Shown here piece after piece: positions 1-7,910 of a stretch of DNA of 43,407 nt. A model generated the notes under the pieces. That model was not told where the DNA came from, did not search any database, and was given only the letters and a program-made list of their open reading frames with translations. Origin of the DNA: HGM04593 sp045631205 (GTDB taxonomy: Bacteria; Bacteroidota; Bacteroidia; Bacteroidales; Bacteroidaceae); NCBI GenBank assembly GCA_045631205.1, contig JAZQUI010000001.1:1-43407 (forward strand). The letters are read 5' to 3'. Both the position numbers and the translations under genes were made by a program. The first letter of the stretch is position 1; each line of letters opens with the position of its first letter.

Positions 1-75
1 TCAATGACTTACGATCACCATGAGCAGGTAAGTGCTTCTTTGACAAAGCAGATACTTGAGGAACTTCAGAAGTAA
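1..75 (+). CDS. fusA: C-terminal end of probable elongation factor G (partial)
   Basis: The window opens in an open frame of 24 codons ending in TAA at 73-75. The peptide starts SMTYDHHEQ and ends KQILEELQK. Its length and pattern (S/T-M, then Y, then an acidic-polar helix) match the last residues of EF-G domain V by eye, and fusA precedes rpsJ in many bacteria, including Bacteroidota. EF-G is the GTPase that drives ribosomal translocation. Only the tail is visible, so the family call rests mostly on gene order; another ribosome-linked gene cannot be excluded. Confidence 0.55.
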   Translation, partial: SMTYDHHEQVSASLTKQILEELQK

Positions 76-86
76 AAATAATTCAG

Positions 87-122
87 GCCTGTCGGTTAGC
101 GAATGACTCTTAACCGACAGGC
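87..122 (+). promoter_or_regulatory. Perfect 12-bp hairpin between fusA and rpsJ
   Basis: GCCTGTCGGTTA at 87-98 pairs perfectly with TAACCGACAGGC at 111-122 around a 12-nt loop. What follows is AT-rich (aattataaatttt) but has no run of T, so it is not a standard intrinsic terminator. It lies in the 77-bp gap before rpsJ, where S10-operon leaders carry attenuation or r-protein control in other bacteria. It could be a weak terminator, a processing site or a regulatory leader. Confidence 0.6.
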
Positions 123-152
123 AATTATAAATTTTATAAATATTAAAAGACG

Positions 153-458
153 ATGAGTCAAAAAATTAGAATTAAACTTAAATCTTACGATCACAACTTG
201 GTTGACAAGTCAGCTGAGAAGATTGTAAAGACAGTGAAGGCTACAGGCGCTATCGTAAGCGGTCCAATTCCATTGCCTACACACAAGCGTATTTTCACAG
301 TTAACCGTTCTACTTTCGTGAACAAGAAGTCACGTGAGCAGTTCCAGCTCTCTTCTTTCAAGAGATTGATCGACATCTACAGCTCTACAGCTAAGACTGT
401 TGATGCTCTTATGAAGCTTGAGTTGCCTTCAGGAGTTGAGGTTGAGATTAAAGTGTAA
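153..458 (+). CDS. rpsJ: 30S ribosomal protein S10
   Basis: This 101-residue protein has the S10 signature around residues 37-48 (GPIPLPTHKRIF) and the KSREQFQ segment that follows. S10 is part of the 30S head, and in its free form (NusE) it joins NusB in transcription antitermination. The length is normal for the family (about 103). ATG at 153 is the only sensible start; the conserved IRIKLKSYDH begins at once. It heads the r-protein cluster, 37 bp ahead of rplC, and has no Shine-Dalgarno sequence. Confidence 0.97.
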   Translation: MSQKIRIKLKSYDHNLVDKSAEKIVKTVKATGAIVSGPIPLPTHKRIFTVNRSTFVNKKSREQFQLSSFKRLIDIYSSTAKTVDALMKLELPSGVEVEIKV

Positions 459-495
459 TTAAATGTTGTTTACTAATTTTTTAAATTAAACTGAA

Positions 496-1113
496 ATGCC
501 AGGATTATTAGGAAAAAAAATCGGAATGATGTCCGTTTTCAGTGCCGATGGTAAGAATGTTCCATGCACTGTTATCGAAGCAGGTCCTTGCGCAGTTACA
601 CAGGTGAAAACAATCGAGAAGGATGGCTATGAGGCTGTTCAGGTTGGTTTCCAGGATCAGAAGGAGAGCCGTATCAGCGCTCCTCTTGCAGGCCACTTCA
701 AGAAGGCCGGTGTAACTCCCAAGCGCCACTTGGCCGAGTTCAAGGGTTATGAGACAGAGCTCGCTTTGGGCGATGTTATCACAGTAGATCTCTTTGCAGA
801 TACCAACTACGTGAGCGTAACAGGTACTTCAAAGGGTAAGGGTTTCCAGGGTGTCGTTAAAAGACACAACTTTGGTGGTGTAGGTCAGGCTACTCACGGT
901 CAGCACAACCGCGCTCGCAAGCCGGGTTCTATCGGTGCTTGTTCATACCCTGCAAAGGTATTCAAGGGTCTCCGAATGAGTGGTCAGATGGGTAACGCAC
1001 GTGTTACTACACACAACCTCCAGGTGTTAAAGGTAATTCCTGAGCACAACCTTTTGGTTATCAAGGGTTCTGTTCCAGGTTACAATGGTTCAATCGTAAT
1101 AATTGAAAAGTAA
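496..1113 (+). CDS. rplC: 50S ribosomal protein L3
   Basis: This 205-residue protein starts MPGLLGKKIGMM, the standard L3 N-terminus. It carries the central basic loop GKGFQGVVKRHNFGG, which reaches towards the peptidyl-transferase centre, and then the GSIGACSYPAKVFKG stretch. L3 is an early assembly protein of the large subunit. Length fits the family (about 205-210). Its stop codon overlaps the rplD start by one base (TAATG), so translation of the two is probably coupled. Confidence 0.97.
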   Translation: MPGLLGKKIGMMSVFSADGKNVPCTVIEAGPCAVTQVKTIEKDGYEAVQVGFQDQKESRISAPLAGHFKKAGVTPKRHLAEFKGYETELALGDVITVDLFADTNYVSVTGTSKGKGFQGVVKRHNFGGVGQATHGQHNRARKPGSIGACSYPAKVFKGLRMSGQMGNARVTTHNLQVLKVIPEHNLLVIKGSVPGYNGSIVIIEK

Positions 1114-1751
1114 TGGAAATCAGCGTATTAAACATAAATGGTGAGAACACCGGCAGAAAGGTTGTCTTGGATGAGTCAATCTTCGGCATCGAGCCCAACG
1201 AGCACGTTGTATACATGGCCGTAAGACAGTATCTTGCTGCTCAGCGCCAGGGTACTCACAAGTCAAAGGAGAGAAGCGAGATTTCAGGTTCTACACGTAA
1301 GCTCGGTCGTCAGAAGGGCGGCGGTGGCGCACGTCGTGGTGACATCAACTCACCTTTGTTGGTTGGTGGTGCTCGTGTATTCGGTCCTACTCCCCGTGAC
1401 TACAGCTTCAAACTTAACAAGAAAGTTAAGCAGCTTGCACGTAAATCGGCTTTGTCGCAGAAGGCTATCGAAAATGCTATTATCGTTGTTGAGGACTTCA
1501 ATTTTGAGGCTCCCAGCACAAAATCTTTCGTTGAAGTGTTAAATAAACTTAACATTTCTGAAAAGAAACAACTTTTTGTAATGCCATCTAGCAATAAATT
1601 CGTATATTTGTCTGCTCGTAATTTGAAGGGCACACAAGTTGCAATTGCTTCGGACATAAATACCTATGGTATTATGAATGCCGAAGTTATGGTTGTGACT
1701 GAAAGCTCTCTCGAGGTTATTAATAACATCTTAGCTAAAAAGGAGGCGTAA
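1113..1751 (+). CDS. rplD: 50S ribosomal protein L4
   Basis: This 212-residue protein has the L4 extended-loop signature (residues about 45-80: HKSKERSEISGSTRKLGRQK followed by a Gly/Arg-rich loop) that lines the exit tunnel. The globular part follows, ending VINNILAKKEA. In Enterobacteria L4 also represses its own operon; nothing here proves that for this organism. It starts on the last base of the rplC stop and ends 3 bp before rplW. Its last codons contain the AGGAGG that probably serves rplW. Confidence 0.96.
   Translation: MEISVLNINGENTGRKVVLDESIFGIEPNEHVVYMAVRQYLAAQRQGTHKSKERSEISGSTRKLGRQKGGGGARRGDINSPLLVGGARVFGPTPRDYSFKLNKKVKQLARKSALSQKAIENAIIVVEDFNFEAPSTKSFVEVLNKLNISEKKQLFVMPSSNKFVYLSARNLKGTQVAIASDINTYGIMNAEVMVVTESSLEVINNILAKKEA
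1741..1746 (+). promoter_or_regulatory. Shine-Dalgarno AGGAGG for rplW
   Basis: AGGAGG lies 8 bases before the rplW ATG and inside the last codons of rplD. Most starts in this window have no such site, as expected for Bacteroidota, so the full consensus stands out. The same motif precedes rplF and rpmD. Confidence 0.7.
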
Positions 1752-1754
1752 ACA

Positions 1755-2045
1755 ATGGGAGTATTGATTAAACCTATAGTCACAGAGAAGATGACTAACA
1801 TTACCGATAAGTTTAATCGTTTCGGTTTTCTTGTTCGTCCCGAGGCTAACAAGTTGGTAATTAAGAAAGAGATTGAGGCGTTGTACAACGTAACAGTAGT
1901 TGAGGTTAACACTATGAACTACGCGGGCAAGAACAAGAGCCGTTACACTAAAGCAGGCTTTGTGAAAGGCCGTACAAACGCTGTGAAGAAAGCTATCGTC
2001 ACACTTAAAGAGGACGATACTATTGATTTTTATAGTAACATTTAA
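1755..2045 (+). CDS. rplW: 50S ribosomal protein L23
   Basis: This 96-residue protein starts MGVLIKPIVTEKMT (the IxxPxxTEK hallmark of L23). It continues with the FxVxxxANKxxIKKEIEALYNVTV fold core and a basic tip ending TLKEDDTIDFYSNI. L23 sits at the tunnel exit and docks trigger factor, SRP and SecY. Length is normal. The start is supported by AGGAGG 8 bases upstream. It lies 3 bp after rplD and 5 bp before rplB. Confidence 0.97.
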   Translation: MGVLIKPIVTEKMTNITDKFNRFGFLVRPEANKLVIKKEIEALYNVTVVEVNTMNYAGKNKSRYTKAGFVKGRTNAVKKAIVTLKEDDTIDFYSNI

Positions 2046-2050
2046 TAGAG

Positions 2051-2875
2051 ATGGCAGTACGTAAATTTAAGCCTACAACACCGGGCCAAAGACATAAGAT
2101 TATTGGTACCTTTGAAGAGATCACTGCTGCGGTACCAGAGAAATCGCTTGTAACCGGTAAACGTTCGACTGGTGGTCGTAACAACACTGGTAAGATGACT
2201 ATGCGCTACAGAGGCGGTGGTCACAAGCGTAAATTCAGATTTATCGATTTTAAGCGTAACAAAGACGGTATCCCCGCTACAGTAAAGAGCATCGAGTATG
2301 ATCCTAACCGTTCAGCTCGTATTGCTTTGTTGTATTACGCTGACGGTGAGAAGAGTTATATAATTGCTCCTAATGGTTTGGAGGTTGGCGCAGTTTTGAT
2401 GTCTGGTGCCGATGCAGCTCCCGAACTTGGTAACACACTTCCTTTGAAGTCTATTCCTGTCGGTACAGTTGTGCACAACATCGAGCTTCGTCCCGGTCAG
2501 GGCGCAATCCTCGTTCGTTCTGCGGGTAACTTTGCACAGATCGTTTCTCGTGATGAGAACTACTGCGTAATCAAATTGCCCTCAGGTGAGGTTCGCCGCA
2601 TCCTTGGTACTTGCCGTGCTACTATCGGTACAGTAGGTAACTCGGATCACGCACTCGAGAGCTCAGGTAAAGCTGGTCGTACTCGTTGGTTCGGACGTCG
2701 TCCTCACAACCGTGGTGTTGTTATGAACCCTGTTGATCACCCCATGGGTGGTGGTGAAGGTCGTGCTTCCGGAGGTCACCCCAGATCTCGTAAGGGCTTG
2801 TACGCTAAGGGTCTCAAGACTCGTGCGCCTAAGAAGCAGTCGAATAAGTACATCATCGAGAGAAGAAAGAAGTAA
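2051..2875 (+). CDS. rplB: 50S ribosomal protein L2
   Basis: This 274-residue protein opens MAVRKFKPTTPGQRHK and carries the C-terminal NPVDHPMGGGEGR motif, whose conserved His lies near the peptidyl-transferase centre, followed by the basic tail SRKGLYAKGLKTR. L2 is required for subunit association and tRNA binding. The length equals the family norm (about 273). The residue after HP is Met where Enterobacteria have His; I believe this is normal for Bacteroidota. It is followed by a 24-bp gap and rpsS. Confidence 0.97.
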   Translation: MAVRKFKPTTPGQRHKIIGTFEEITAAVPEKSLVTGKRSTGGRNNTGKMTMRYRGGGHKRKFRFIDFKRNKDGIPATVKSIEYDPNRSARIALLYYADGEKSYIIAPNGLEVGAVLMSGADAAPELGNTLPLKSIPVGTVVHNIELRPGQGAILVRSAGNFAQIVSRDENYCVIKLPSGEVRRILGTCRATIGTVGNSDHALESSGKAGRTRWFGRRPHNRGVVMNPVDHPMGGGEGRASGGHPRSRKGLYAKGLKTRAPKKQSNKYIIERRKK

Positions 2876-2899
2876 TAATAAGGAAATTTTTGAAATAAT

Positions 2900-3169
2900 A
2901 TGAGTCGTTCATTAAAAAAAGGTCCATATATCAATGTAAAATTGGAGAGCAAAGTGCTTGCCATGAACGAGAGCGGTAAGAAATCGGTCATCAAGTCTTG
3001 GGCTCGTGCTTCTATGATTTCTCCCGATTTTGTAGGACACACAATAGCTGTTCATAACGGTAATAAATTTATCCCTGTTTATGTTACTGAGAATATGGTT
3101 GGTCACAAGTTGGGAGAGTTTGCTCCTACTCGTACTTTCCGTGGTCACTCAGGTAACCGTAAGAAATAA
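2900..3169 (+). CDS. rpsS: 30S ribosomal protein S19
   Basis: This 89-residue protein reads MSRSLKKGPYI at the N-terminus and ends with the S19 signature region VGHKLGEFAPTRTFRGHSG. S19 binds S13 and 16S rRNA in the 30S head and contacts A-site tRNA. Length is normal. Its start lies 24 bp after rplB, with only AT-rich sequence and no SD. A 37-bp AT-rich gap separates it from rplV. Confidence 0.97.
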   Translation: MSRSLKKGPYINVKLESKVLAMNESGKKSVIKSWARASMISPDFVGHTIAVHNGNKFIPVYVTENMVGHKLGEFAPTRTFRGHSGNRKK

Positions 3170-3206
3170 ACAGGTTTTTTAAAATTGAATTAAATAAAAT
3201 ATAATA

Positions 3207-3641
3207 ATGGGAGCAAGAAAAAAAATAGCTGCTGACAAGAGAAAAGAGGCTCGTAAAAGCCTTTATTTCGCCAGTGCGAAAGATATCCCCTCTTCACCCC
3301 GTAAAATGCGTCTCGTAGCAGATATGGTACGTGGTATGGAGGTAGGTCGCGCTCTTGGCGTGTTGAAATTCTCCACTAAAGCTGCATCGAACAACGTTGA
3401 GAAACTGTTGCGTTCAGCGATAGCAAACTGGGAGCAGAAAAATGAGCGTAAAGCTGAGAATGGCGAGCTCTACATCTCACAGATCTTCGTAGATGAGGCA
3501 CGTACATTGTTCCGCATGCGTCCTGCACCTCAGGGTCGCGGATACAGAATCCGTAAGCGTTCCAACCACGTTACAATTTACGTGGACACCAAAGTAAATA
3601 ATGACAATAAAAAAGTAGAAAGCAATGGGACAGAAGGTTAA
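3207..3641 (+). CDS. rplV: 50S ribosomal protein L22
   Basis: This 144-residue L22 shows SSPRKMRLVADMVRG near the N-terminus and the tunnel-lining beta-hairpin region ending RMRPAPQGRGYRIRKRSNH. L22 contacts all domains of 23S rRNA and, with L4, forms the tunnel constriction. It is longer than the E. coli protein (110) because of an N-terminal extension and a polar C-terminal tail (after VTIYVD). Its last 17 bases overlap the rpsC start, in a different frame. Confidence 0.95.
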   Translation: MGARKKIAADKRKEARKSLYFASAKDIPSSPRKMRLVADMVRGMEVGRALGVLKFSTKAASNNVEKLLRSAIANWEQKNERKAENGELYISQIFVDEARTLFRMRPAPQGRGYRIRKRSNHVTIYVDTKVNNDNKKVESNGTEG

Positions 3642-4353
3642 TCCAATTAGTAATCGACTAGGTATCATCAGAGGATGGGATTCCAACTGGTACGGTGGTA
3701 AAAATTTCGGTGACGAATTGGTAGAAGATTCAAAAATCAGAAAATACCTTAACGTACGTTTGGCTAAAGCCAGCGTTTCTAAGATTGTCATCGAGCGTAC
3801 TTTGAAACTTGTTACAATTACCGTATGTACCGCTAAGCCCGGTATCATCATCGGTAAGGGTGGTCAAGAGGTTGACAAACTTAAAGAGGAGTTGAAGAAG
3901 ATCACCGACAAGGAGATACAGATAAATATTTTTGAGGTTAAGAAACTTGAGTTGGATGCAACTATTGTAGCAAACAATATTGCACGCCAGGTTGAAGGTA
4001 AAATCGCTTACCGTCGCGCTATCAAAACCGCAATTGCTAGCACAATGCGTATGGGTGCCGAGGGTATCAAAATCCAGATTTCAGGCCGTTTGAACGGTGC
4101 CGAGATGGCTCGTTCGGAGATGTACAAAGAGGGTCGTACTCCTCTCCACACCTTCCGCGCTGATATCGACTACTGCCAGGCAGAGGCCCTTACAAAAGTG
4201 GGTATCCTTGGTATCAAGGTTTGGATTTGCCGTGGTGAGGTTTACGGTAAAAGAGACCTCGCTCCTAACTTTACACAGAGCAAGGAGAGCGGTTTCAACA
4301 ACAACCAGGCTGGTGGAAGAAACTTCAAACGTAAGAAAAACAACAATCGCTAA
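3625..4353 (+). CDS. rpsC: 30S ribosomal protein S3
   Basis: This 242-residue protein opens MGQKVNPISNRLG. It has the KH-domain GxxG-type motif IIGKGGQEV (about residues 75-85) and the C-terminal S3 domain with SGRLNGAEMARSE and GVKVWI-like GIKVWICRGE. S3 lies at the mRNA entry channel and contributes helicase activity. The C-terminus adds an Asn/Lys-rich tail. Start ATG at 3625 lies inside rplV and is fixed by the invariant MGQKVNP. Confidence 0.97.
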   Translation: MGQKVNPISNRLGIIRGWDSNWYGGKNFGDELVEDSKIRKYLNVRLAKASVSKIVIERTLKLVTITVCTAKPGIIIGKGGQEVDKLKEELKKITDKEIQINIFEVKKLELDATIVANNIARQVEGKIAYRRAIKTAIASTMRMGAEGIKIQISGRLNGAEMARSEMYKEGRTPLHTFRADIDYCQAEALTKVGILGIKVWICRGEVYGKRDLAPNFTQSKESGFNNNQAGGRNFKRKKNNNR

Positions 4354-4373
4354 CGAATTGAATTTCAAGAATT

Positions 4374-4802
4374 ATGTTACAGCCTAAAAAGACAAAATAT
4401 AGAAGAGTGCAGCACGGTGTGCAGAAAGGTTTTGCTCAGAGAGGAAACCAACTCGCATTCGGTTCTTTCGGAATCAAGTGCTTGCAATATAAATGGTTAA
4501 ACGGTCGCCAGATTGAAGCTGCTCGTATTGCAGTAACACGTTATATGCAGCGTCAGGGTCAGATTTGGATCCGTATATTCCCCGACAAACCTATCACTCG
4601 TAAGCCTGCCGATGTACGTATGGGTAAGGGTAAAGGTGATCCCGAAGGTTTCGTATTCCCCGTTACACCGGGCCGTATATTGATTGAGGTAGAGGGAGTT
4701 TCTTACGAGATAGCAAAAGAGGCTTTGCGCCTTGCAGCTCAAAAACTTCCTGTTACAACAAAGTTTATTGTTAGACGCGATTACGATTTTAATCAGGCAT
4801 AA
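4374..4802 (+). CDS. rplP: 50S ribosomal protein L16
   Basis: This 142-residue protein begins MLQPKKTKYRRVQHG and contains the L16 signature GxGKGxPExxVFPV (here MGKGKGDPEGFVFPV). L16 helps organise the A-site and the L7/L12 stalk base. Length is normal (136-144). It is 20 bp after rpsC and 2 bp before rpmC. Confidence 0.97.
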   Translation: MLQPKKTKYRRVQHGVQKGFAQRGNQLAFGSFGIKCLQYKWLNGRQIEAARIAVTRYMQRQGQIWIRIFPDKPITRKPADVRMGKGKGDPEGFVFPVTPGRILIEVEGVSYEIAKEALRLAAQKLPVTTKFIVRRDYDFNQA

Positions 4803-4804
4803 TT

Positions 4805-4999
4805 ATGAAAATAGCAGAAATCAAAGAGCTCGCAACTAAAGAGCTACAAGAAAGAATTGAGGCTGATGTAACTCGTTATGCCCAAATGAAACTGAATCAC
4901 GCAATCTCGCCCCTGGAGAACCCCGAGCAGTTGAAAAAGTTGCGCCGTGATATCGCGCGTATGAAAGGTGAGTTGCGCTCTCGCGAATTAAATAAATAA
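4805..4999 (+). CDS. rpmC: 50S ribosomal protein L29
   Basis: This 64-residue two-helix protein has the family pattern: MKIAEIKELATKEL, the LENPEQLKKLRRDIARMK segment, and an ending in RELNK. L29 lies at the tunnel exit next to L23. Length is typical. It is 2 bp after rplP and 9 bp before rpsQ, consistent with one transcript. Confidence 0.96.
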   Translation: MKIAEIKELATKELQERIEADVTRYAQMKLNHAISPLENPEQLKKLRRDIARMKGELRSRELNK

Positions 5000-5008
5000 T
5001 TAAGACTT

Positions 5009-5260
5009 ATGAGAAATTTGAGAAAAGAGCGCACTGGTATAGTTCTCAGCACTAAAATGGAGAAAACTATCACCGTTGCAGCCAAATTTAAAGAGAAGCA
5101 CCCCATCTACGGTAAATTCGTGAGCAGAACAAAGAAATATCATGTACACGATGAGAAGAATGAGTGCTCTGTAGGCGATACAGTTCGCATAATGGAGACT
5201 CGTCCTTTGAGCAAGACTAAGAGATGGAGATTAGTAGAAATCATCGAAAAAGTTAAGTAA
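5009..5260 (+). CDS. rpsQ: 30S ribosomal protein S17
   Basis: This 83-residue OB-fold protein begins MRNLRKERTGIVLSTKMEKT and has the signature VGDTVRIMETRPLSKTKRWRL. S17 binds 16S rRNA early in 30S assembly. Length is normal (82-90). It is 2 bp from rplN, with start ATG at 5009 directly ahead of the conserved G-x-V block. Confidence 0.97.
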   Translation: MRNLRKERTGIVLSTKMEKTITVAAKFKEKHPIYGKFVSRTKKYHVHDEKNECSVGDTVRIMETRPLSKTKRWRLVEIIEKVK

Positions 5261-5262
5261 TT

Positions 5263-5631
5263 ATGATACAAGTTGAATCAAGACTTACAGTATGTGATAA
5301 TAGCGGTGCAAAGGAGGCTTTGTGCATCCGTGTCCTTGGTGGCACACGCCGTCGCTATGCTTCTGTAGGGGATGTCATTGTAGTTGCCGTAAAAAGCGTT
5401 ATCCCCTCGAGCGATATGAAGAAGGGAGCTGTTTCTAAAGCTCTTATTGTTCGTACTAAGAAAGAGGTTCGTCGTCAAGATGGTTCATACATCCGTTTCG
5501 ATGACAACGCTTGCATTCTGCTTAATAATGCCGGCGAAATGCGCGGTAGCCGTATCTTCGGCCCCGTAGCGCGTGAACTTCGTGCAACTGATTATACAAA
5601 AGTTGTATCATTGGCACCCGAGGTACTTTAA
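5263..5631 (+). CDS. rplN: 50S ribosomal protein L14
   Basis: This 122-residue protein starts MIQVESRLTVCDNSGAKE and has the signature RxDGSYIRFDDNACILLN and the C-terminal GSRIFGPVARELR. L14 forms an intersubunit bridge and is the docking site of the silencing factor RsfS. Length equals the norm. It is 19 bp before rplX. Confidence 0.98.
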   Translation: MIQVESRLTVCDNSGAKEALCIRVLGGTRRRYASVGDVIVVAVKSVIPSSDMKKGAVSKALIVRTKKEVRRQDGSYIRFDDNACILLNNAGEMRGSRIFGPVARELRATDYTKVVSLAPEVL

Positions 5632-5650
5632 TATTTAAATTTTTGAAGTA

Positions 5651-5968
5651 ATGAAGAAATTACATATCAAGAAAGGTGATATGGTCATCGTAAACTCTGG
5701 CGAGGACAAAGGCAAGACCGGTAAGGTTTTGAAGGTAATCGTAGAGAAGGACCGTGCCATCGTAGAAGGCGTTAATATGGTTTCAAAAAGCACGAAACCC
5801 AGCGCAAAGAATCCTCATGGAGGTATTGTAAAACAAGAGGCTTCGATCCACGTTTCAAACCTCAACTTGATTGATCCCAAAAGCGGTAAAGCTACTCGCA
5901 TCGGCCGCAAGATCAACGAGGAGGGCAAGAAAGTTCGTTATGCTAAAAAATCAGGAGAGGAGATTTAA
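5651..5968 (+). CDS. rplX: 50S ribosomal protein L24
   Basis: This 105-residue protein has an N-terminal KOW motif (KKGDMVIVNSGEDKGKTGKV, residues about 8-27) followed by VEGVNMVSKSTKP and HVSNLNLIDP. L24 initiates 50S assembly. Length is normal. It is 2 bp before rplE. Confidence 0.97.
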   Translation: MKKLHIKKGDMVIVNSGEDKGKTGKVLKVIVEKDRAIVEGVNMVSKSTKPSAKNPHGGIVKQEASIHVSNLNLIDPKSGKATRIGRKINEEGKKVRYAKKSGEEI

Positions 5969-5970
5969 AA

Positions 5971-6525
5971 ATGAGTAATACAGCCAGCCTTAAAAAAGAA
6001 TATGCCGAGCGTATTGCTCCGGCTTTGATGAAGCAGTTCAACTATTCATCACCTATGCAGGTACCCGTACTCAAGAAAATCGTTATCAACGAGGGTCTTG
6101 GTGCAGCTACTCAGGACAAGAAGATCATCGACGTTGCTATCAACGAGATTACAGCTATCACCGGTCAGAAGGCCGTAGCTACTGTTTCTCGCAAGGATAT
6201 TTCAAACTTCAAGTTGCGTAAGAAGATGCCTATCGGCGTTATGGTAACTCTGCGTCGCGAGCGTATGTACGAGTTCCTCGAGCGTCTTATCCGTGTTGCT
6301 CTTCCCCGTATCCGTGACTTCAAGGGTATCGAGAGCAAGTTCGACGGTAGCGGTAACTACTCTTTGGGTATCAAGGAGCAGATTATCTTCCCCGAGATCA
6401 ACATCGATAACATTATGCGTCTGACAGGTATGAACATCACATTCGTTACCACAGCTAAAACAGACGAAGAGGGTTATGCTCTTTTGAAAGAGTTCGGACT
6501 ACCTTTTAAAAACGCTAAAAACTAA
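5971..6525 (+). CDS. rplE: 50S ribosomal protein L5
   Basis: This 184-residue protein has the L5 core VPVLKKIVINEGLG, the KIRE-like LRKKMPIGVMVTLRRERM block, and the C-terminal GMNITFVTTAKTDEEGYALL. L5 binds 5S rRNA and bridges to S13. Length is normal (about 180-185). It lies 8 bp before rpsN. Confidence 0.97.
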   Translation: MSNTASLKKEYAERIAPALMKQFNYSSPMQVPVLKKIVINEGLGAATQDKKIIDVAINEITAITGQKAVATVSRKDISNFKLRKKMPIGVMVTLRRERMYEFLERLIRVALPRIRDFKGIESKFDGSGNYSLGIKEQIIFPEINIDNIMRLTGMNITFVTTAKTDEEGYALLKEFGLPFKNAKN

Positions 6526-6533
6526 TATTAACT

Positions 6534-6833
6534 ATGGCAAAAGAATCAATGAAGGCTCGTGAAGTAAAACGAGCAAAATTGACCAAGAAATATGCTGCTA
6601 AACGTGAGGCTCTGAAGAAGATCATCAATACCGGTACTCCCGAAGAGGCTTACGAGGCATCTCGCAAATTGCAGAGCCTGCCTTTGAACTCAAACCCCAT
6701 CCGCATGCACAACCGTTGCAAGCTCACAGGTCGTCCCAAAGGTTATATCCGCACATTCGGCATCTCTCGTATTCAGTTCCGTGAGATGGCTTCACAGGGC
6801 TTGATTCCCGGTGTAAAGAAAGCAAGTTGGTAA
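6534..6833 (+). CDS. rpsN: 30S ribosomal protein S14, zinc-independent type
   Basis: This 99-residue protein ends with the family hallmark NRCKLTGRPKGYIRTFGISR and then FREMASQGLIPGVKKASW. It is the long form without the CxxC...CxxC zinc ribbon of the short S14; only one Cys remains. S14 is a late-assembling 30S head protein. A 65-bp gap follows before rpsH, unusually wide for this operon. Confidence 0.97.
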   Translation: MAKESMKAREVKRAKLTKKYAAKREALKKIINTGTPEEAYEASRKLQSLPLNSNPIRMHNRCKLTGRPKGYIRTFGISRIQFREMASQGLIPGVKKASW

Positions 6834-6862
6834 TAATTTTTTGAGTGTTTAATATAAATATT

Positions 6863-6879
6863 GTCAGGGAAGTCCTGAT
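6863..6879 (+). other. Small hairpin in the rpsN-rpsH gap
   Basis: TCAGG at 6864-6868 pairs with CCTGA at 6874-6878, with a flanking G-T wobble and a 5-nt loop, inside an otherwise AT-only 65-bp spacer. It might be a translational control element for rpsH. The stem is short and could be chance. Confidence 0.3.
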
Positions 6880-6898
6880 CAATTTAAAATTAATTTTT

Positions 6899-7294
6899 AT
6901 GACAGATCCAATTGCAGATTATTTGACGAGGTTGAGAAATGCCATTCAAGCTAAGCACAGAGTGGTTGAAGTTCCTGCCTCAAACATCAAAAAGGAGATC
7001 ACAAAGATTCTTTTTGACAAGGGTTACATCTTGAACTACAAGTTTGTTGAGGATGGCCCTCAAGGCACTATTATGATTGCCTTGAAGTACGACGCAGTAA
7101 ACAAGGTTAACGCAATCAAGAACTTGGTTCGCGTTTCAAGCCCCGGTTTGCGCCGTTATACGGGATACAAAGATATGCCCAGAGTGATTAATGGATTGGG
7201 TATCGCGATTTTGTCGACATCCAAAGGTGTAATGACAGACAAAGAGGCTGCTGCTGAGAAAATCGGCGGTGAGGTACTCTGCTATGTCTACTAA
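6899..7294 (+). CDS. rpsH: 30S ribosomal protein S8
   Basis: From ATG 6899 this is a 131-residue protein, MTDPIADYLTRLRNA..., the usual S8 N-terminus and length (about 130). The frame is open upstream to a GTG at 6845, but those 18 residues do not resemble S8, so I chose the internal ATG. The C-terminus GIAILSTSKGVMTDKEAAAEK is the family signature. S8 binds helix 21 of 16S rRNA and in E. coli represses the spc operon. Confidence 0.96.
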   Translation: MTDPIADYLTRLRNAIQAKHRVVEVPASNIKKEITKILFDKGYILNYKFVEDGPQGTIMIALKYDAVNKVNAIKNLVRVSSPGLRRYTGYKDMPRVINGLGIAILSTSKGVMTDKEAAAEKIGGEVLCYVY

Positions 7295-7297
7295 TAG

Positions 7298-7303
7298 AGG
7301 AGG
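7298..7303 (+). promoter_or_regulatory. Shine-Dalgarno AGGAGG for rplF
   Basis: AGGAGG lies 8 bases ahead of the rplF ATG, just after the rpsH stop. It is one of three full-consensus sites in an operon where most genes have none. Confidence 0.7.
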
Positions 7304-7311
7304 ATTGAGCA

Positions 7312-7890
7312 ATGTCTAGAATTGGTAAATTACCTATTAGTATTCCCGCAAACGTTACAGTTGCTATCAGCGACGAGAACGTTGTTACTGTAAAAGGTCC
7401 CAAAGGTGAGCTTTCACAGAAGATTGATTCTTCTATCGCAGTTAAGGTAGAGGATGGTGTTTTGACAGTTAAGTATGCCGACGTTGAGACTTACGCTGAG
7501 GCTACAAAACAGCAGCACGCTTTCCACGGCTTGTACCGCGCGCTCATCAACAATATGATTATCGGTGTTTCAACCGGTTTCAAGAAAGAGCTTGAGCTCG
7601 TTGGTGTTGGTTATCGTGTAAACGACAAACCCAACAACGCTATTGAGTTGTTGCTCGGTTTTACTCACCCTATCTACATGCAGTTCCCTGCAGAGGTTAA
7701 GATAGAGACCAAATCAGAGAGAAATAAGAACCCTCTTATCATTTTGGAGTCTTGCAACAAAGAGTTGCTTGGTATGATTTGTGCAAAAATCCGCTCATTC
7801 CGCAAACCCGAGCCTTACAAAGGTAAAGGTGTTAAGTTTGTTGGCGAGATTATTCGTCGCAAGTCTGGTAAGTCGGCAGGTGCAAAATAA
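7312..7890 (+). CDS. rplF: 50S ribosomal protein L6
   Basis: This 192-residue protein starts MSRIGKLPISIP and ends with the L6 signature PEPYKGKGVKFVGEIIRRKSGKSAGAK (pairwise pieces of the family pattern). It has the two tandem L6 domains. It is somewhat longer than E. coli L6 (177) through small insertions around residues 90-150. L6 sits near the factor-binding region. It is 17 bp after rpsH and 20 bp before rplR. Confidence 0.97.
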   Translation: MSRIGKLPISIPANVTVAISDENVVTVKGPKGELSQKIDSSIAVKVEDGVLTVKYADVETYAEATKQQHAFHGLYRALINNMIIGVSTGFKKELELVGVGYRVNDKPNNAIELLLGFTHPIYMQFPAEVKIETKSERNKNPLIILESCNKELLGMICAKIRSFRKPEPYKGKGVKFVGEIIRRKSGKSAGAK

Positions 7891-7910
7891 TCTAGTAAAA
7901 TCGTAAGTAT

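Noticed and set aside
6845..6898. GTG-initiated N-terminal extension of S8
   Set aside because: The 18 residues do not resemble S8, while ATG 6899 gives the standard N-terminus and length.
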